From: JAKVCB01 sp965243695
GTDB lineage: Bacteria; Planctomycetota; Planctomycetia; Pirellulales; Lacipirellulaceae
Length of the DNA stretch: 64,000 nucleotides
Assembly: GCA_965243695.1 (NCBI GenBank)
Contig: CBDEWC010000014.1
Span: forward strand, 558,001 to 622,000
Reading direction: 5' to 3'
Under the pieces are notes generated by a model that was not told where the DNA came from, did not search any database, and worked only from the letters and a program-made list of their open reading frames with translations. Of this stretch, positions 19,390 through 28,018 are shown one piece after another. A program made the translations under genes and the position numbers. Every line of letters starts with the position of its first letter. Position 1 is the first letter of the stretch.

Positions 19390-20166
19390 TTAGCAAGGCA
19401 ACGCTTGCGCTTCACAGACCAGTCGCACGAGTACAGCCAGGTTCTTGGCACCCATCTTCTGCAGAAGCCGAGCTCTACGAAGTTCAACCGTGCGTAGCCC
19501 CATATGGAGTGTCGACGCAATGGTCTTATTGGAATTGCCAGCCAGGAGTTTTTCGAGAACTGCCTGTTCGCCAGAACTCAGGTTCGACAAACGCAATCTT
19601 GCCTCGTGGGCGATAGCAACGCTTGGATACATCTTTTCACCCTCCCTGAGCGCCTCGCGAATGACGTGTGCATATTGTTCGTCGCTGTATGGGATCTCAA
19701 TGAGGTTGTTGACACCGGATCGCATTGCCGCGACAACGCCATCGACAGTTGTAGCAGAGGTTAGAGCGACCACGGGCAGGCCGGATCTGAAGGAACAGAC
19801 GCGAGCCAAGTCGTATGGCAGCTCACAACTCGACAGTGTTGTTTGAAGCAACAAGCAGCCGGTCTGTAATGGGAACGGCACGGTACCGTTCCAGGAAGGG
19901 GGACCGGCAGCTTGGCGAAGCCAAGTCTCGCAAGTTTCAAAGTGCTGTAATTGCCAAGAATTAACGGCTGCGACACGTTGTGTCGAATCGACGACAGACG
20001 CATCGTGGGTTATGAGCGCAATTCGATTGCTGGGATTATCCACAGTGGAGACTCGTGGTCTTAGAGAGAGGACGCTATTGTCCTTCCTGCGGTTAGCCGC
20101 ATTGCGGGCAGCCGCAGAAACTTCGGAGCCAAACAACGTTTGCAAAGAACTACTGGTCCGCCCCAA
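19390..20166 (-). CDS. FixJ/LuxR-type regulator with a degenerate receiver domain
   Basis: A 258-residue protein with a CheY-like fold at about 47-180 and a LuxR-type helix-turn-helix at about 190-250 (SNLSSGEQAVLEKLLAGNSN, then IASTLHMGLRTVELRRARLL). The receiver seems inactive: where CLVLDVRMPG is expected the sequence is CLLLQTTLSS, so the phospho-accepting Asp is missing, and the usual KP near its end is IP. A segment GPPSWNGTVPFPLQTG sits just before that strand and its DNA is palindromic. The listed start is a TTG; a later start is possible, since the fold begins near residue 47. It probably binds DNA without phosphorylation control. Confidence 0.8.
   Translation of the reverse strand: MGRTSSSLQTLFGSEVSAAARNAANRRKDNSVLSLRPRVSTVDNPSNRIALITHDASVVDSTQRVAAVNSWQLQHFETCETWLRQAAGPPSWNGTVPFPLQTGCLLLQTTLSSCELPYDLARVCSFRSGLPVVALTSATTVDGVVAAMRSGVNNLIEIPYSDEQYAHVIREALREGEKMYPSVAIAHEARLRLSNLSSGEQAVLEKLLAGNSNKTIASTLHMGLRTVELRRARLLQKMGAKNLAVLVRLVCEAQALPC
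19872..19892. repeat. palindromic REP-like element inside a coding region
   Basis: GGAACGG and CCGTTCC form a 7-bp stem around a 7-base loop. On the minus strand it encodes WNGTVPF in the regulator gene, in a position that looks like an insertion ahead of a core strand of the receiver fold. Only one copy is in this window. From memory the same peptide recurs in many planctomycete proteins; this needs a search. Confidence 0.35.
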
Positions 20167-20283
20167 TAGCGCAACGAAGCTTGTTTAGGAACTCCAAAAA
20201 CGTCAGATTGTCTAGTTATCGGGACTATAGCAAAGCAAGACTCATTTTGCCAGTTCCGATCCGCAAAGATTTTAGATGTCGGG

Positions 20284-21381
20284 TCAGGTGGGATTGACCA
20301 GGGCCGACAGCACTTGCGCATCGCGAACTTCATCAACCAGCTCGACATGTCCAATTCGACTGGGGAGCACAAAGCGGAGGCATCCGCTGCTGGTTTTTTT
20401 GTCGTGGTACATCAAGCGGAGGAGTTCCTTGGGGTCCAAGGCGGGCACTTGAGTGGGGAGTTGCAGCGCGGTGAGCAAATCGAACTGTCGTTGGGTGGTG
20501 GTCGAATCAATACGGCCAAGGAGTTCGGCGAGCCGGGAAGCGCACAGCATACCGATCGCGACACCTTCTCCATGAAGTAGCTTTTGGTAGCCGCTGGCAG
20601 CCTCCATGGCATGACAAAAGGTATGTCCGTAGTTCAGGATGATCCTGTGCCCGCTCTCTTCGCGTTCGTCGTTTTCGACGACATCAGCCTTTAATCGACA
20701 GCAACGGTGGATGATGGTTTGCAGTGTGCCGGCATCTCGTTCTTGAATCGCCTTCACATTTTGTTCGAGGAAAGTGAAAAACTCGTGATCAAGGATCATG
20801 CCGTACTTGATGACTTCGGCAAGACCGGCCCGGTATTCACGGTCCGGGAGCGTATCCAGTGTATCGACGTCGATCACAACTCCGAGTGGCTGCCAGAATG
20901 CACCCACCATATTCTTGGCTTGGGGTAAATTGATCCCGACTTTCCCACCTACGGAACTGTCGACTTGAGCGAGCAGGGTGGTCGGTACTTGTAGCAAGCG
21001 GAGTCCGCGACTGTAGGTCGCTGCCACGAAACCGGCCAGATCGCCGACGACACCTCCGCCGAGCGCCACGACGACGGACTGACGATCGGTGCCTTCTTCA
21101 AGCATCCGTTCCCAGAGTCCGTGGGCCACCTCGGGTGATTTGCTGGGTTCCCCAGCATCGACGGTCCACAGGTCGATTTCAAAATTTTCAGCTTTCAGGT
21201 AATCGGCCAACTTATCGCCAAAGAGAGGATCCACGTTGGTATCGGTGATGATGACGGCATGGGTCGCCTGTGGACAGCGGGTCAGCAGAGACCCCCAGTG
21301 GTACAGATTTCCACTCCCAATTTGAATATCATAGCTTCGCGAGCCAAGCTCAACGTGGACAGTTTGCGGATTGAGTGTCAC
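20284..21381 (-). CDS. aroB: 3-dehydroquinate synthase
   Basis: A 365-residue AroB, second enzyme of the shikimate pathway, converting DAHP to 3-dehydroquinate with NAD and a divalent metal. Family motifs are intact: ALGGGVVGDLAGFVAATYSR, VPTTLLAQVDSSVGGKVGIN, the metal-binding region YGHTFCHAMEA and LLHGEGVAIGM. The start is a GTG with GGAG 5 bases upstream. A 74-residue gene ends 20 bases before it on the same strand and is probably co-transcribed. No other aro genes are adjacent. Cytoplasmic, and very secure. Confidence 0.97.
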   Translation of the reverse strand: MTLNPQTVHVELGSRSYDIQIGSGNLYHWGSLLTRCPQATHAVIITDTNVDPLFGDKLADYLKAENFEIDLWTVDAGEPSKSPEVAHGLWERMLEEGTDRQSVVVALGGGVVGDLAGFVAATYSRGLRLLQVPTTLLAQVDSSVGGKVGINLPQAKNMVGAFWQPLGVVIDVDTLDTLPDREYRAGLAEVIKYGMILDHEFFTFLEQNVKAIQERDAGTLQTIIHRCCRLKADVVENDEREESGHRIILNYGHTFCHAMEAASGYQKLLHGEGVAIGMLCASRLAELLGRIDSTTTQRQFDLLTALQLPTQVPALDPKELLRLMYHDKKTSSGCLRFVLPSRIGHVELVDEVRDAQVLSALVNPT

Positions 21382-21401
21382 GAGTCTCCAGCCTTCAATT
21401 T

Positions 21402-21626
21402 TTAGTTAGCAAGACGTTGGATGTCAGCAGCGGTCACGGTAATGCGCCGGCAAAACCCCGTATGCGTGCGAATATACTCAAGCTCACCCGCCGCGTCTGG
21501 CTGAGCATGCAAAAGTTTTTCCAAACGTGTTCTTTCCGAGGATTCCCAATCATCGTACTCTTCAGGCCATGCGGTTTGGGTTTCGACGATGAGTGCTTCA
21601 CGGTAGGGGTCAAATTTTTCGGCCAT
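21402..21626 (-). CDS. small conserved-looking protein upstream of aroB
   Basis: A 74-residue acidic, helical protein (MAEKFDPYREALIVETQTAW to ITVTAADIQRLAN). It ends 20 bases before the aroB start on the same strand, so it probably shares its transcript. The composition, clean ATG and tight linkage support a real gene. I do not recognise a family. Confidence 0.75.
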   Translation of the reverse strand: MAEKFDPYREALIVETQTAWPEEYDDWESSERTRLEKLLHAQPDAAGELEYIRTHTGFCRRITVTAADIQRLAN

Positions 21627-21732
21627 GGTTTATTTTTCGGTTTCAAAAGGCAAGTGAAAGGCGTCAGGGGGCCATGATCGGCTTGTTCGATCAGCTGTTG
21701 GAAGGACGCCACCGGATCGCCTCATAGGAGGG

Positions 21733-22314
21733 ATGACGCCATTGACCCAGTATACTGACGAAATCGCAACTCAAGAAGGCATCCCTGATTCGATGAATTC
21801 CCCACGGTCAACCCGTCAAAGTAAGTGGCTCATCGGCGTGATTGTATTGGTCGGTTGTGTGCTGGCAGCGTTCAGCTGGTGGTTTCGGTTTGCGGCGACC
21901 CATCGAGCTGCGGAATTCTGGGGCGGAGACAATTTCCGACTTATTCGCGACGCGGCGATCGTCGAAGCCTATGTTCCCGTCGACAATCACGACCCCAGCC
22001 AGTTGGTGGCTGGAGTGCCGCAGCGAGATATTGCCCAGGTTCCGGGAATGACGCACCTCCGCAATGCGTTGTTGGAAGACCATAGTTTTGTGTGGGGAAA
22101 TCGGCAGTTGTCGCCGCTAGCCGATTGGAATTACGGTTTGCGATTCGCGGATGAAAAACGGGAGGTCTTGATCGAGTTTTCCGCCGATGGCCGCCAATTG
22201 CGATTTGCTCCTGCCGCCGAACACCGACGCAACGAAATTTCGTGTGCCCCGATTTCAGCAGGATTGAAGAAGATGTTCAAGGAGTTTTTTCTGCCAACCA
22301 CAGAGGCACGCTAG
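21733..22314 (+). CDS. membrane-anchored hypothetical protein
   Basis: A protein of up to 193 residues with one N-terminal membrane segment at about 34-53 (WLIGVIVLVGCVLAAFSWWF) and a soluble, probably periplasmic domain. Segments such as WGGDNFRLIRDAAIVEAYVP and LRNALLEDHSFVWG have the look of a folded domain, but no family is recognised. AGGAGGG directly abuts the ATG at 21733, which is too close for normal use. A TTG nine bases further, or the ATG at 21793, may be the true start. It reads toward parA, 100 bases downstream, and may share transcription with it. Confidence 0.72.
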   Translation: MTPLTQYTDEIATQEGIPDSMNSPRSTRQSKWLIGVIVLVGCVLAAFSWWFRFAATHRAAEFWGGDNFRLIRDAAIVEAYVPVDNHDPSQLVAGVPQRDIAQVPGMTHLRNALLEDHSFVWGNRQLSPLADWNYGLRFADEKREVLIEFSADGRQLRFAPAAEHRRNEISCAPISAGLKKMFKEFFLPTTEAR

Positions 22315-22417
22315 CAATCCTCGTTGTGATAGCATGGCAGATGCATTGATCTGGGATTGCTTGCATCGGATGCCTATAATTCGTCCCCGTTGTACTCATC
22401 TGGTGGGGAGTGAATCG

Positions 22418-23272
22418 ATGCGATCAATTGCAGTCATCAATCAGAAGGGTGGTGTTGGAAAAACAACCACTGCCGTTAATCTCAGCGCGGCACTGGCTGC
22501 GGCGGGACAACGAGTTGGGCTGATTGACATTGATCCTCAGGCACATGCCTCACTCCACTTGGGTTCTGAGGCGCAGTTGGGTTCAGGTTCACAACAGTCG
22601 GCACCGAATGTCTACGATCTTCTTATGCGCGACCTGCCGCTGAACCAATTATGGCAACCGGCGTGCGAAAACCTCTCGATTGCCACTGCGCATATTGACT
22701 TGGCTGCAGCGGAAGTCGAACTAGCCGGTGTGGTGGGGAGAGAAGTTATTCTCCGTGACAAGTTGCTGGCAGCAGAAGAGCTCGAATCATTCGACTTTAT
22801 TCTGATTGACTGTCCCCCCTCGCTGGGGATTCTGACACTCAATGCGTTGTCGGCCGTCGACGACGTGTTCTTACCTCTGCAACCCCATTTCCTGGCTTTG
22901 CATGGTTTGAGCAAACTTCTGCAGACGATTGGTCTGGTTGCTGATCGGCTCAACGAGCGTCTGCAATTGGCTGGAGTGGTACTTTGCATGTATGAGTCGG
23001 GAACTCGTCTTGCTGCGGAAGTGAGCAAGGATGTTGAGGAGTTTTTTCAGGAAGCCCGACGGGCATCGCCCACCTGGAAGCACGTTCGGCTTTTCGAAAC
23101 CCGGATTCGCCGCAATATTCGCCTTGCCGAGGCTCCCAGCTTTGGCCAGTCGATTTTTCAATATGCGGAGAATTCTCGTGGTGCTGAGGATTATCGCGCT
23201 TTAGCCGGAGAAGTGCTGGCCTATTATGCGGGGCGTGATCTGCTGAGGTCGGTGGTGAACCACGCTGCCTAA
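22418..23272 (+). CDS. ParA/Soj-family ATPase
   Basis: A 284-residue ParA-type ATPase. The deviant Walker A is INQKGGVGKTTT near the N-terminus, followed by IDIDPQAHAS and the Walker B region FILIDCPPSLGILTLNAL. It ends with SRGAEDYRALAGEVLAYY, as in chromosomal Soj/ParA proteins. The start at 22418 has GGGGAG 9 bases upstream; 28 upstream codons are open but lack a site. Such proteins move cargo such as chromosome origins on the nucleoid. No parB and no parS-like site were noticed nearby, so it may be an orphan ParA with another cargo. Confidence 0.92.
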   Translation: MRSIAVINQKGGVGKTTTAVNLSAALAAAGQRVGLIDIDPQAHASLHLGSEAQLGSGSQQSAPNVYDLLMRDLPLNQLWQPACENLSIATAHIDLAAAEVELAGVVGREVILRDKLLAAEELESFDFILIDCPPSLGILTLNALSAVDDVFLPLQPHFLALHGLSKLLQTIGLVADRLNERLQLAGVVLCMYESGTRLAAEVSKDVEEFFQEARRASPTWKHVRLFETRIRRNIRLAEAPSFGQSIFQYAENSRGAEDYRALAGEVLAYYAGRDLLRSVVNHAA

Positions 23273-23365
23273 ATGGGGCATGGCAAGGGCCTGGAAGTGG
23301 GTGACTTAAGGGGCTCCGGGAAGGTTGCCCCGACACGGTTTGTTGGGGATTGGGTTATCGCGGTT

Positions 23366-23878
23366 TCAGCTGGTGATGCCGACGATCAGCTTGAACACGG
23401 GATCCTGATGGAGAGTGAAGAAGTCGGGCTCATCAAGTACCAGATCACGAAAATTGCCGTCGATATCCAGAGCCTGAGAGAGATAACCGATGGCAAGACT
23501 CCGATCGTGGGATAGGCTCCAATAACAGGCGAGGTTGTAGTGCAGGATTGCTTCGCTGCCGTCCACAGCCAGGGCCTTTTCCAGTGCTTCAATCGCGTGA
23601 TCAAGTTGGCCTGTTCGCTTGTAGCACCAACCTAGCGCTAGCCAAACGTGGATGTCGTCAGGTGTCAGTTCGGCGCTTCGCCCGAGCGGAAAGAGGGCCT
23701 CGCGAAAATGGCCTAACTCCCGCAGTGCTTCGCCCATCAGGTAACATGCACGTGCGTTGCCATGAACAAACTTGCCGCGCCGCTGAAGCGCGTTTAGGGC
23801 ATGTTGCGTCATACCGAGTTCAAGGTAGCCCTCGGCTTCTCTGATGATCCGCTGGATAAGGAAATGGGCACGGGACAT
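23366..23878 (-). CDS. TPR-repeat protein
   Basis: A 170-residue protein with about three tetratricopeptide repeats (CYLMGEALRELGHFREALFP, HVWLALGWCYKRTGQLDHAI, ILHYNLACYWSLSHDRSLAI). It is probably a small protein-binding adaptor. I start it at MSRAHFLIQ. The frame is open for 81 codons upstream, but that stretch consists mainly of an 18-bp tandem array and a hairpin and is unlikely to be translated. It converges on parA. No enzymatic domain is present. Confidence 0.85.
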   Translation of the reverse strand: MSRAHFLIQRIIREAEGYLELGMTQHALNALQRRGKFVHGNARACYLMGEALRELGHFREALFPLGRSAELTPDDIHVWLALGWCYKRTGQLDHAIEALEKALAVDGSEAILHYNLACYWSLSHDRSLAIGYLSQALDIDGNFRDLVLDEPDFFTLHQDPVFKLIVGITS

Positions 23879-23904
23879 TTTTAAAGTGTATCGACGGCGT
23901 GGTT

Positions 23905-23994
23905 GACCAAGACAGGCGCGGTGACCAAGACAGGCGCGGTGACCAAGACAGGCGCGGTGACCAAGACAGGCGCGGTGACCAAGACAGGCGCGGT
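23905..23994. repeat. 18-bp tandem repeat, 5 perfect copies
   Basis: Five identical copies of gaccaagacaggcgcggt lie directly upstream of the TPR gene start. Read in the TPR gene frame they would encode repeated RACLGH, but they are most likely part of the untranslated leader or promoter region. Confidence 0.95.
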
Positions 23995-24031
23995 GAAAAG
24001 GACGACTGAATGAATTGTACTCGCCAATGAC

Positions 24032-24068
24032 AAAGGGCCCAAGTTTTTTCCATAAATTTGGGCCCTTT
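24032..24068. terminator. strong hairpin upstream of the TPR gene
   Basis: AAAGGGCCCAA pairs with TTGGGCCCTTT around a 15-base loop. It lies about 40 bases beyond the 18-bp array. It resembles an intrinsic terminator in both directions (TTTAG on the plus strand, TTTGTC on the minus strand), but no gene ends next to it. Confidence 0.45.
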
Positions 24069-24496
24069 AGTAAAAGTCCAGGACTGGTGATTCGCACAAC
24101 GCAAAGCTGATCGAACGCCACGGTCGGGCCGAAAACAGAAACTCTGCGGTAGAGGCGCTTTTCCCGTCCCGAAGGGGGCCAAGCAGTTGCAGCAGATATT
24201 CTGATCAGACATCCAGCCAGTTTTTCTGGAATTTACAGGACCGTATCTATCTGGCAGGTTGTTTTTTTGCCGTTTTGAGCCTCAACACGTTGACCAGAGG
24301 CAACACGTAGGGAAAGTCCGGAAGGTAGCGGAACGGCTGAAATACCGGGTCAATGCCGTCATTCGGCAGATCTGGTTGGTTGTCACTGCCGTTGGGTATG
24401 CAAGTTGCTTGTTCTAGAGAATGGCTTTGCTCTCCTATCCTGTACCTAAGACCCTGCGTGATCCCACCGCGAACTTGCAGGGGAGGAGTTTCCGAC
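24069..24496. other. spacer, nothing recognised
   Basis: About 430 bases with no supported gene. A GTCCGGAAGGTAGC stretch near 24315-24330 resembles the tip of the SRP RNA, but the rest of that fold does not match. Confidence 0.4.
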
Positions 24497-24802
24497 GTGC
24501 GCCCTCTTTGCCCTTACCTGCTGCTATTTCTTCTGGTGACTCTTGGCTTTTGCTGTTGTCTGGTCGCCACTCCCGTGGTCTGCGGGCAGGTGGTTTCTGA
24601 CCGGGTAACATGGGTTCGTACGGCCGATGGGTGGGAGCTGCTGGGCAGTTGGTTGCATACGGTTCCCGCCGGTCCGAAGCTCAATCCACTCCTGGTGGCA
24701 GCGGGGCAAGTCCTGGGCTGCTTGTATGCTTTGTTGGCATTTTCCTCGGAACCAGGAGCCCGGATATCAAGTCGTGTCAACCGCGGTGAGGCGAGGTGGT
24801 AA
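24497..24802 (+). CDS. small exported or membrane protein, unknown function
   Basis: A 101-residue protein starting at a GTG with a strong GGAGGAG site upstream. It has a signal peptide (LLLFLLVTLGFCCCLVATPV) with a likely cut after VCG. A conserved-looking stretch RTADGWELLGSWLHT follows, then a second hydrophobic segment (LLVAAGQVLGCLYALLAF). The layout is like small planctomycete proteins with the pattern RR.ADGWE and an HP.L.A...L C-terminal helix. Function unknown. It precedes the large unknown gene at 24984 on the same strand. Confidence 0.65.
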   Translation: MRPLCPYLLLFLLVTLGFCCCLVATPVVCGQVVSDRVTWVRTADGWELLGSWLHTVPAGPKLNPLLVAAGQVLGCLYALLAFSSEPGARISSRVNRGEARW

Positions 24803-24983
24803 CCTAAGCAGGCCTTGGAGGTTAGAGACCGCAACTGCATGACCGTGCTGGCTGCGACGGGTTTGGTTTTGTGGCAATTTCGCATTTTCTTGCACGAAAC
24901 GCGGGGCCTGGGTGCCCTAATACTGGAAACGGCTATGTGGTATCCGTTTGCACCCAGATGTACCTATGCCCCGGGATTGATCG

Positions 24984-27350
24984 ATGCGACTGACCCTCCG
25001 AACACTGCTGGCTTACATGGATGAGATCCTCGAATCGGAAGACCAGCAGCAACTCCGCGAGAAAATCGAAACCAGTGACTACGCTGGTGATTTGGTGCAC
25101 CGCGCGCGGGACTCAATGCGACGCCTTCGACTTAGTGCGCCACAGGTTTTGGGAGCCAGTTTAGGACTGGATCCCAATTCGGTAGCGGAATATTTGGACA
25201 ACACCCTCCCGGTTGAGCATGTGGCTGATTTGGAGCGGATTTGCCTGGAGTCGGACCTGCACCTGGCCGAGGTTGTTTCATGCCATCACGTACTCACGAT
25301 GGTGCTTGGCCAGCCAGCGGATGTGGATCCGGACGTTCGGGCGCGCATGTATGCGATTCCTGAATCTGCCAAAAAGTACAAGCGGTTGTGGGCCGAACAT
25401 CCCCAAGCTGAACAGCAAGCCACCGACCCAACGGTTGAGAAACCGGTAGATGACGTGCCATTGTCCAGCCAAGCAGACCAGTCTGGCCCGAGTCAAGTAC
25501 CCGATTATTTGCGGACTTCACGACGCGGACCTTTGCAGATCTCGGTCCGAGTTGTCGTGACTGTGGCAGCCCTGATCGCGGTTGGGTATTTTGGCCTGAC
25601 CTGGTTTGAGAGTCCGCGGACCGATCACCAGGAAGTGGCGGGCGTCGCCGCAAATTCCAATGGCCCGGTGGTTGACCAGCAAGGCGAAATTGGACCACTG
25701 GGAGGGGTTGAGTCTACAGACCATTCGCCTTTCTTGGCAGATCCGCCGGTAGAAGTGAGCCTCCCACAGAGCAACACTGTCTCTGAAAACGCAACCAGTC
25801 AGGGGGCACCTGCAGCCGGAGGGTCGGAGTCCATGCCGTTGGCCGAGGGGTCAAATTCGGCCGCTAGAACCATGGACCTGGAACCGACCGAGCTCGAGAG
25901 CGAAGGGACGGCGGTCACGGATTCGAGTGAGGCACCAGGAGCTCAGACCACGGGTGCAATTTCCCGATCCGAACAGCACACTCCCGCCACGATCGGTTTG
26001 GCGGGTTCAGCGGCGACTCCCTTGGCTGCTGGAACCGGCCGTGACTTGCCAAACAACATCTCCGTGGTGGATCCGCAGAACACGGTGGCCACCACGGCCG
26101 AAGATAATGGTGGACTCTTGCCTCCGCCTGGCGAACCGACTGAGACCCCGTCTAGCGAACCGACTGAGACCCCGTCTAGCGAGCCAGCAGAGATAGGCAC
26201 GTTTTGGGCCAATCGCAGCGTGCTGCTCCGACTGGATCCCACTCAGGAAGCTTGGGTGCCACTGGCCACTGGGACCTCCTTGAAGGTTGGCGATCAACTC
26301 ATGACCTTACCAACCTTTCGCCCCACGATTGCCCTGCATTCGGGAATTGGCATTGAACTTTCTGGCGCCGCCTCGGTCAAACTGGGTCGAAGTACGCCAG
26401 CAATGGCCGATCCGACAAAGTCAATCCCGTTGCTGGAGGTGGTGTTTGGCCGAGTTGTTTTGATCAATTCAGGTCAAGCGGGCAATACCCTCGTTCTGGC
26501 GATGAATCAGGTGGAGCAAACCATTGAGCTGGGCAACGGCGCGCGGTTGGCGATTGAGGTCCGGCGGCGATGGGTTCCCGGTTGTGATCCTGAAGTAACA
26601 TCTGCCCCTATCGAAGCGACTGCCTATGCGGTTGCTGGTGGGGTTGATTGGGCAGACGAAAACGGAGTCGTATCCATCGAGGTTCCTGCTCAATGGAATT
26701 TTGCAGAGGGCGAGCCGATCGAGATGGGTTCGCTCGATACGACGCCGTTCTGGCTGGATGGGGAGCCATCCAGTCGATTGGAACAGAAAGCTGCCGAGCA
26801 AATCCGCGAGCACCTGCGACCTGGTATGCCGGCAACGACCAGATTGTTGGAGTTGACCGGCAGTCGTCGTAAAGAAGTACGTGCGCTGGCAACTCAGTGC
26901 GGTGCCTATGTCGGACAATTTGTGCCGTTTGTCAAAGCGTTGCGCGATTCGGATCAGCGATCGGTTTGGCCAGAGCATATCAGCACTCTGCGCAACGCCA
27001 TTGCCTGGAGCCCCAATTCGGCACACCAACTCCGGCAGGTATTGGTCGACCAGCGTGGTGGCGACGCGGCTACAGACTTGTTTGAGATGTTCTGTGGCTA
27101 TCGGGTAGAAGACATTGGCCTTAATCCGGAGGAAATAAAGACTGGGGTTTTGCAAAAGCTGATCGGGTGGTTGGAAAACGACAATCTCGATTATCGCGTC
27201 CTGGCATCCCACAATCTTCATCAAATCACGGGCAAGAACTTGCTGCCGAATCCGGCTGCGAATCCCAGTGATCGAACGCAGGGGGTGCGGCGGTGGCGGC
27301 AACGGCTCCGACAGGGCGATCTTGCCATTGGTGAGTCGTATGGGGACTGA
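24984..27350 (+). CDS. large single-pass membrane protein with anti-sigma-like N-terminus and FecR-like segment
   Basis: A 788-residue protein. The N-terminal cytoplasmic part (LRTLLAYMDEILESEDQQQL, later VAEYLDNTLPVEHVADLERI) is helical and similar to planctomycete anti-sigma regions. One membrane segment is near 184-203 (VVVTVAALIAVGYFGLTWF). A long Ser/Thr/Pro/Glu-rich linker includes two copies of an 8-residue unit (EPTETPSS). Beyond it, the segment with FWANRSVLLRLDPTQEAWVP and GIELSGAASVKLG resembles a FecR-type domain, and the C-terminal third is helical. This is a plausible envelope signalling protein, but no sigma gene is adjacent. Function is inferred from layout only. Confidence 0.75.
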   Translation: MRLTLRTLLAYMDEILESEDQQQLREKIETSDYAGDLVHRARDSMRRLRLSAPQVLGASLGLDPNSVAEYLDNTLPVEHVADLERICLESDLHLAEVVSCHHVLTMVLGQPADVDPDVRARMYAIPESAKKYKRLWAEHPQAEQQATDPTVEKPVDDVPLSSQADQSGPSQVPDYLRTSRRGPLQISVRVVVTVAALIAVGYFGLTWFESPRTDHQEVAGVAANSNGPVVDQQGEIGPLGGVESTDHSPFLADPPVEVSLPQSNTVSENATSQGAPAAGGSESMPLAEGSNSAARTMDLEPTELESEGTAVTDSSEAPGAQTTGAISRSEQHTPATIGLAGSAATPLAAGTGRDLPNNISVVDPQNTVATTAEDNGGLLPPPGEPTETPSSEPTETPSSEPAEIGTFWANRSVLLRLDPTQEAWVPLATGTSLKVGDQLMTLPTFRPTIALHSGIGIELSGAASVKLGRSTPAMADPTKSIPLLEVVFGRVVLINSGQAGNTLVLAMNQVEQTIELGNGARLAIEVRRRWVPGCDPEVTSAPIEATAYAVAGGVDWADENGVVSIEVPAQWNFAEGEPIEMGSLDTTPFWLDGEPSSRLEQKAAEQIREHLRPGMPATTRLLELTGSRRKEVRALATQCGAYVGQFVPFVKALRDSDQRSVWPEHISTLRNAIAWSPNSAHQLRQVLVDQRGGDAATDLFEMFCGYRVEDIGLNPEEIKTGVLQKLIGWLENDNLDYRVLASHNLHQITGKNLLPNPAANPSDRTQGVRRWRQRLRQGDLAIGESYGD
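26131..26178 (+). repeat. 24-bp in-frame tandem repeat, 2 copies, within a coding region
   Basis: Two identical copies of a 24-bp unit encode a repeated 8-residue Glu/Pro/Thr/Ser segment in the linker of the large membrane protein. A third, diverged start of the unit follows. The unit length keeps the frame. Confidence 0.85.
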
Positions 27351-27619
27351 CCTTGCCACCTTTCCGGGCTAGCGCGACCTGGACCCGTACGGTCGTTTGC
27401 TCGGCACGCAAGCGATTTTGGCTGGCGGGACGGCTCCCTGCCGCTTGTGCGGCTTGTTTGGGCTTTTCAGAAGGACGCCATGGGCGGGTTACCCAAGTCG
27501 GCCTGTTCATTCGTCCTGAATGGGGTAGAATAGGAGGTCCGAGGGAGTGCGGATGAAGTTTTGCTCCCTCGCCACGTGTTTGTCGCGGGTGGATGCCCAC
27601 TTTTACGGGGAAATTGCAC

Positions 27620-28018
27620 GTGCAGATCGACATTTCAGTCCGACATGGCCATCTGAGCGATGCCAGCCGCGGCAAGATTGTCTCGAAAGTGGGGAAATTG
27701 CAGCGATATTTCGATCGTTTGTTCTCCATCGAAGTGATTGTGGATCTCAAGGACCAACAGCGGCCACGGGTTGATATCCAGGTTTCAGCCGAGCATAAGC
27801 ACGATTTTGTGGCTCACGAACAGACCGATAGTTTGTGGGGTTCGATCGACGCGGCCGTGCAAAAAATTGAGCAACAGCTCCGCAGATACAAGGAGAAAGT
27901 CCAGCAACGACATCGTAACCACGATATGCGGCGGCAGGAAAAATCGGCAGATTCAGAAGGGGGATTTGACAACCCGGAGTCTTCGGAATTTGATGAAGCG
28001 GGGCTTGATGAAGCTTAG
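27620..28018 (+). CDS. hpf: ribosome hibernation-promoting factor (HPF/RaiA family)
   Basis: A 132-residue HPF-family protein that binds the 30S subunit and inactivates ribosomes in resting cells. The core MQIDISVRHGHLSDASRGKI and the Lys/Arg-rich helix AAVQKIEQQLRRYKEKVQQR are typical. The C-terminus is acidic (GGFDNPESSEFDEAGLDEA), not the dimerisation domain of long HPF, so this is the short type. I start it at GTG 27620, where the family N-terminus begins; an ATG at 27593 is possible. It precedes ptsN, HPr and ptsI, an arrangement like the rpoN-hpf-ptsN cluster of proteobacteria. Confidence 0.92.
   Translation: MQIDISVRHGHLSDASRGKIVSKVGKLQRYFDRLFSIEVIVDLKDQQRPRVDIQVSAEHKHDFVAHEQTDSLWGSIDAAVQKIEQQLRRYKEKVQQRHRNHDMRRQEKSADSEGGFDNPESSEFDEAGLDEA

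Noticed and set aside
24280..24360. Small SRP RNA candidate (GTCCGGAAGGTAGC with a TTGACC/GGTCAA stem)
   Set aside because: The conserved bases around the GGAA tip (AGCAG side and GTCAGG side) do not match, and the outer helix is poor.
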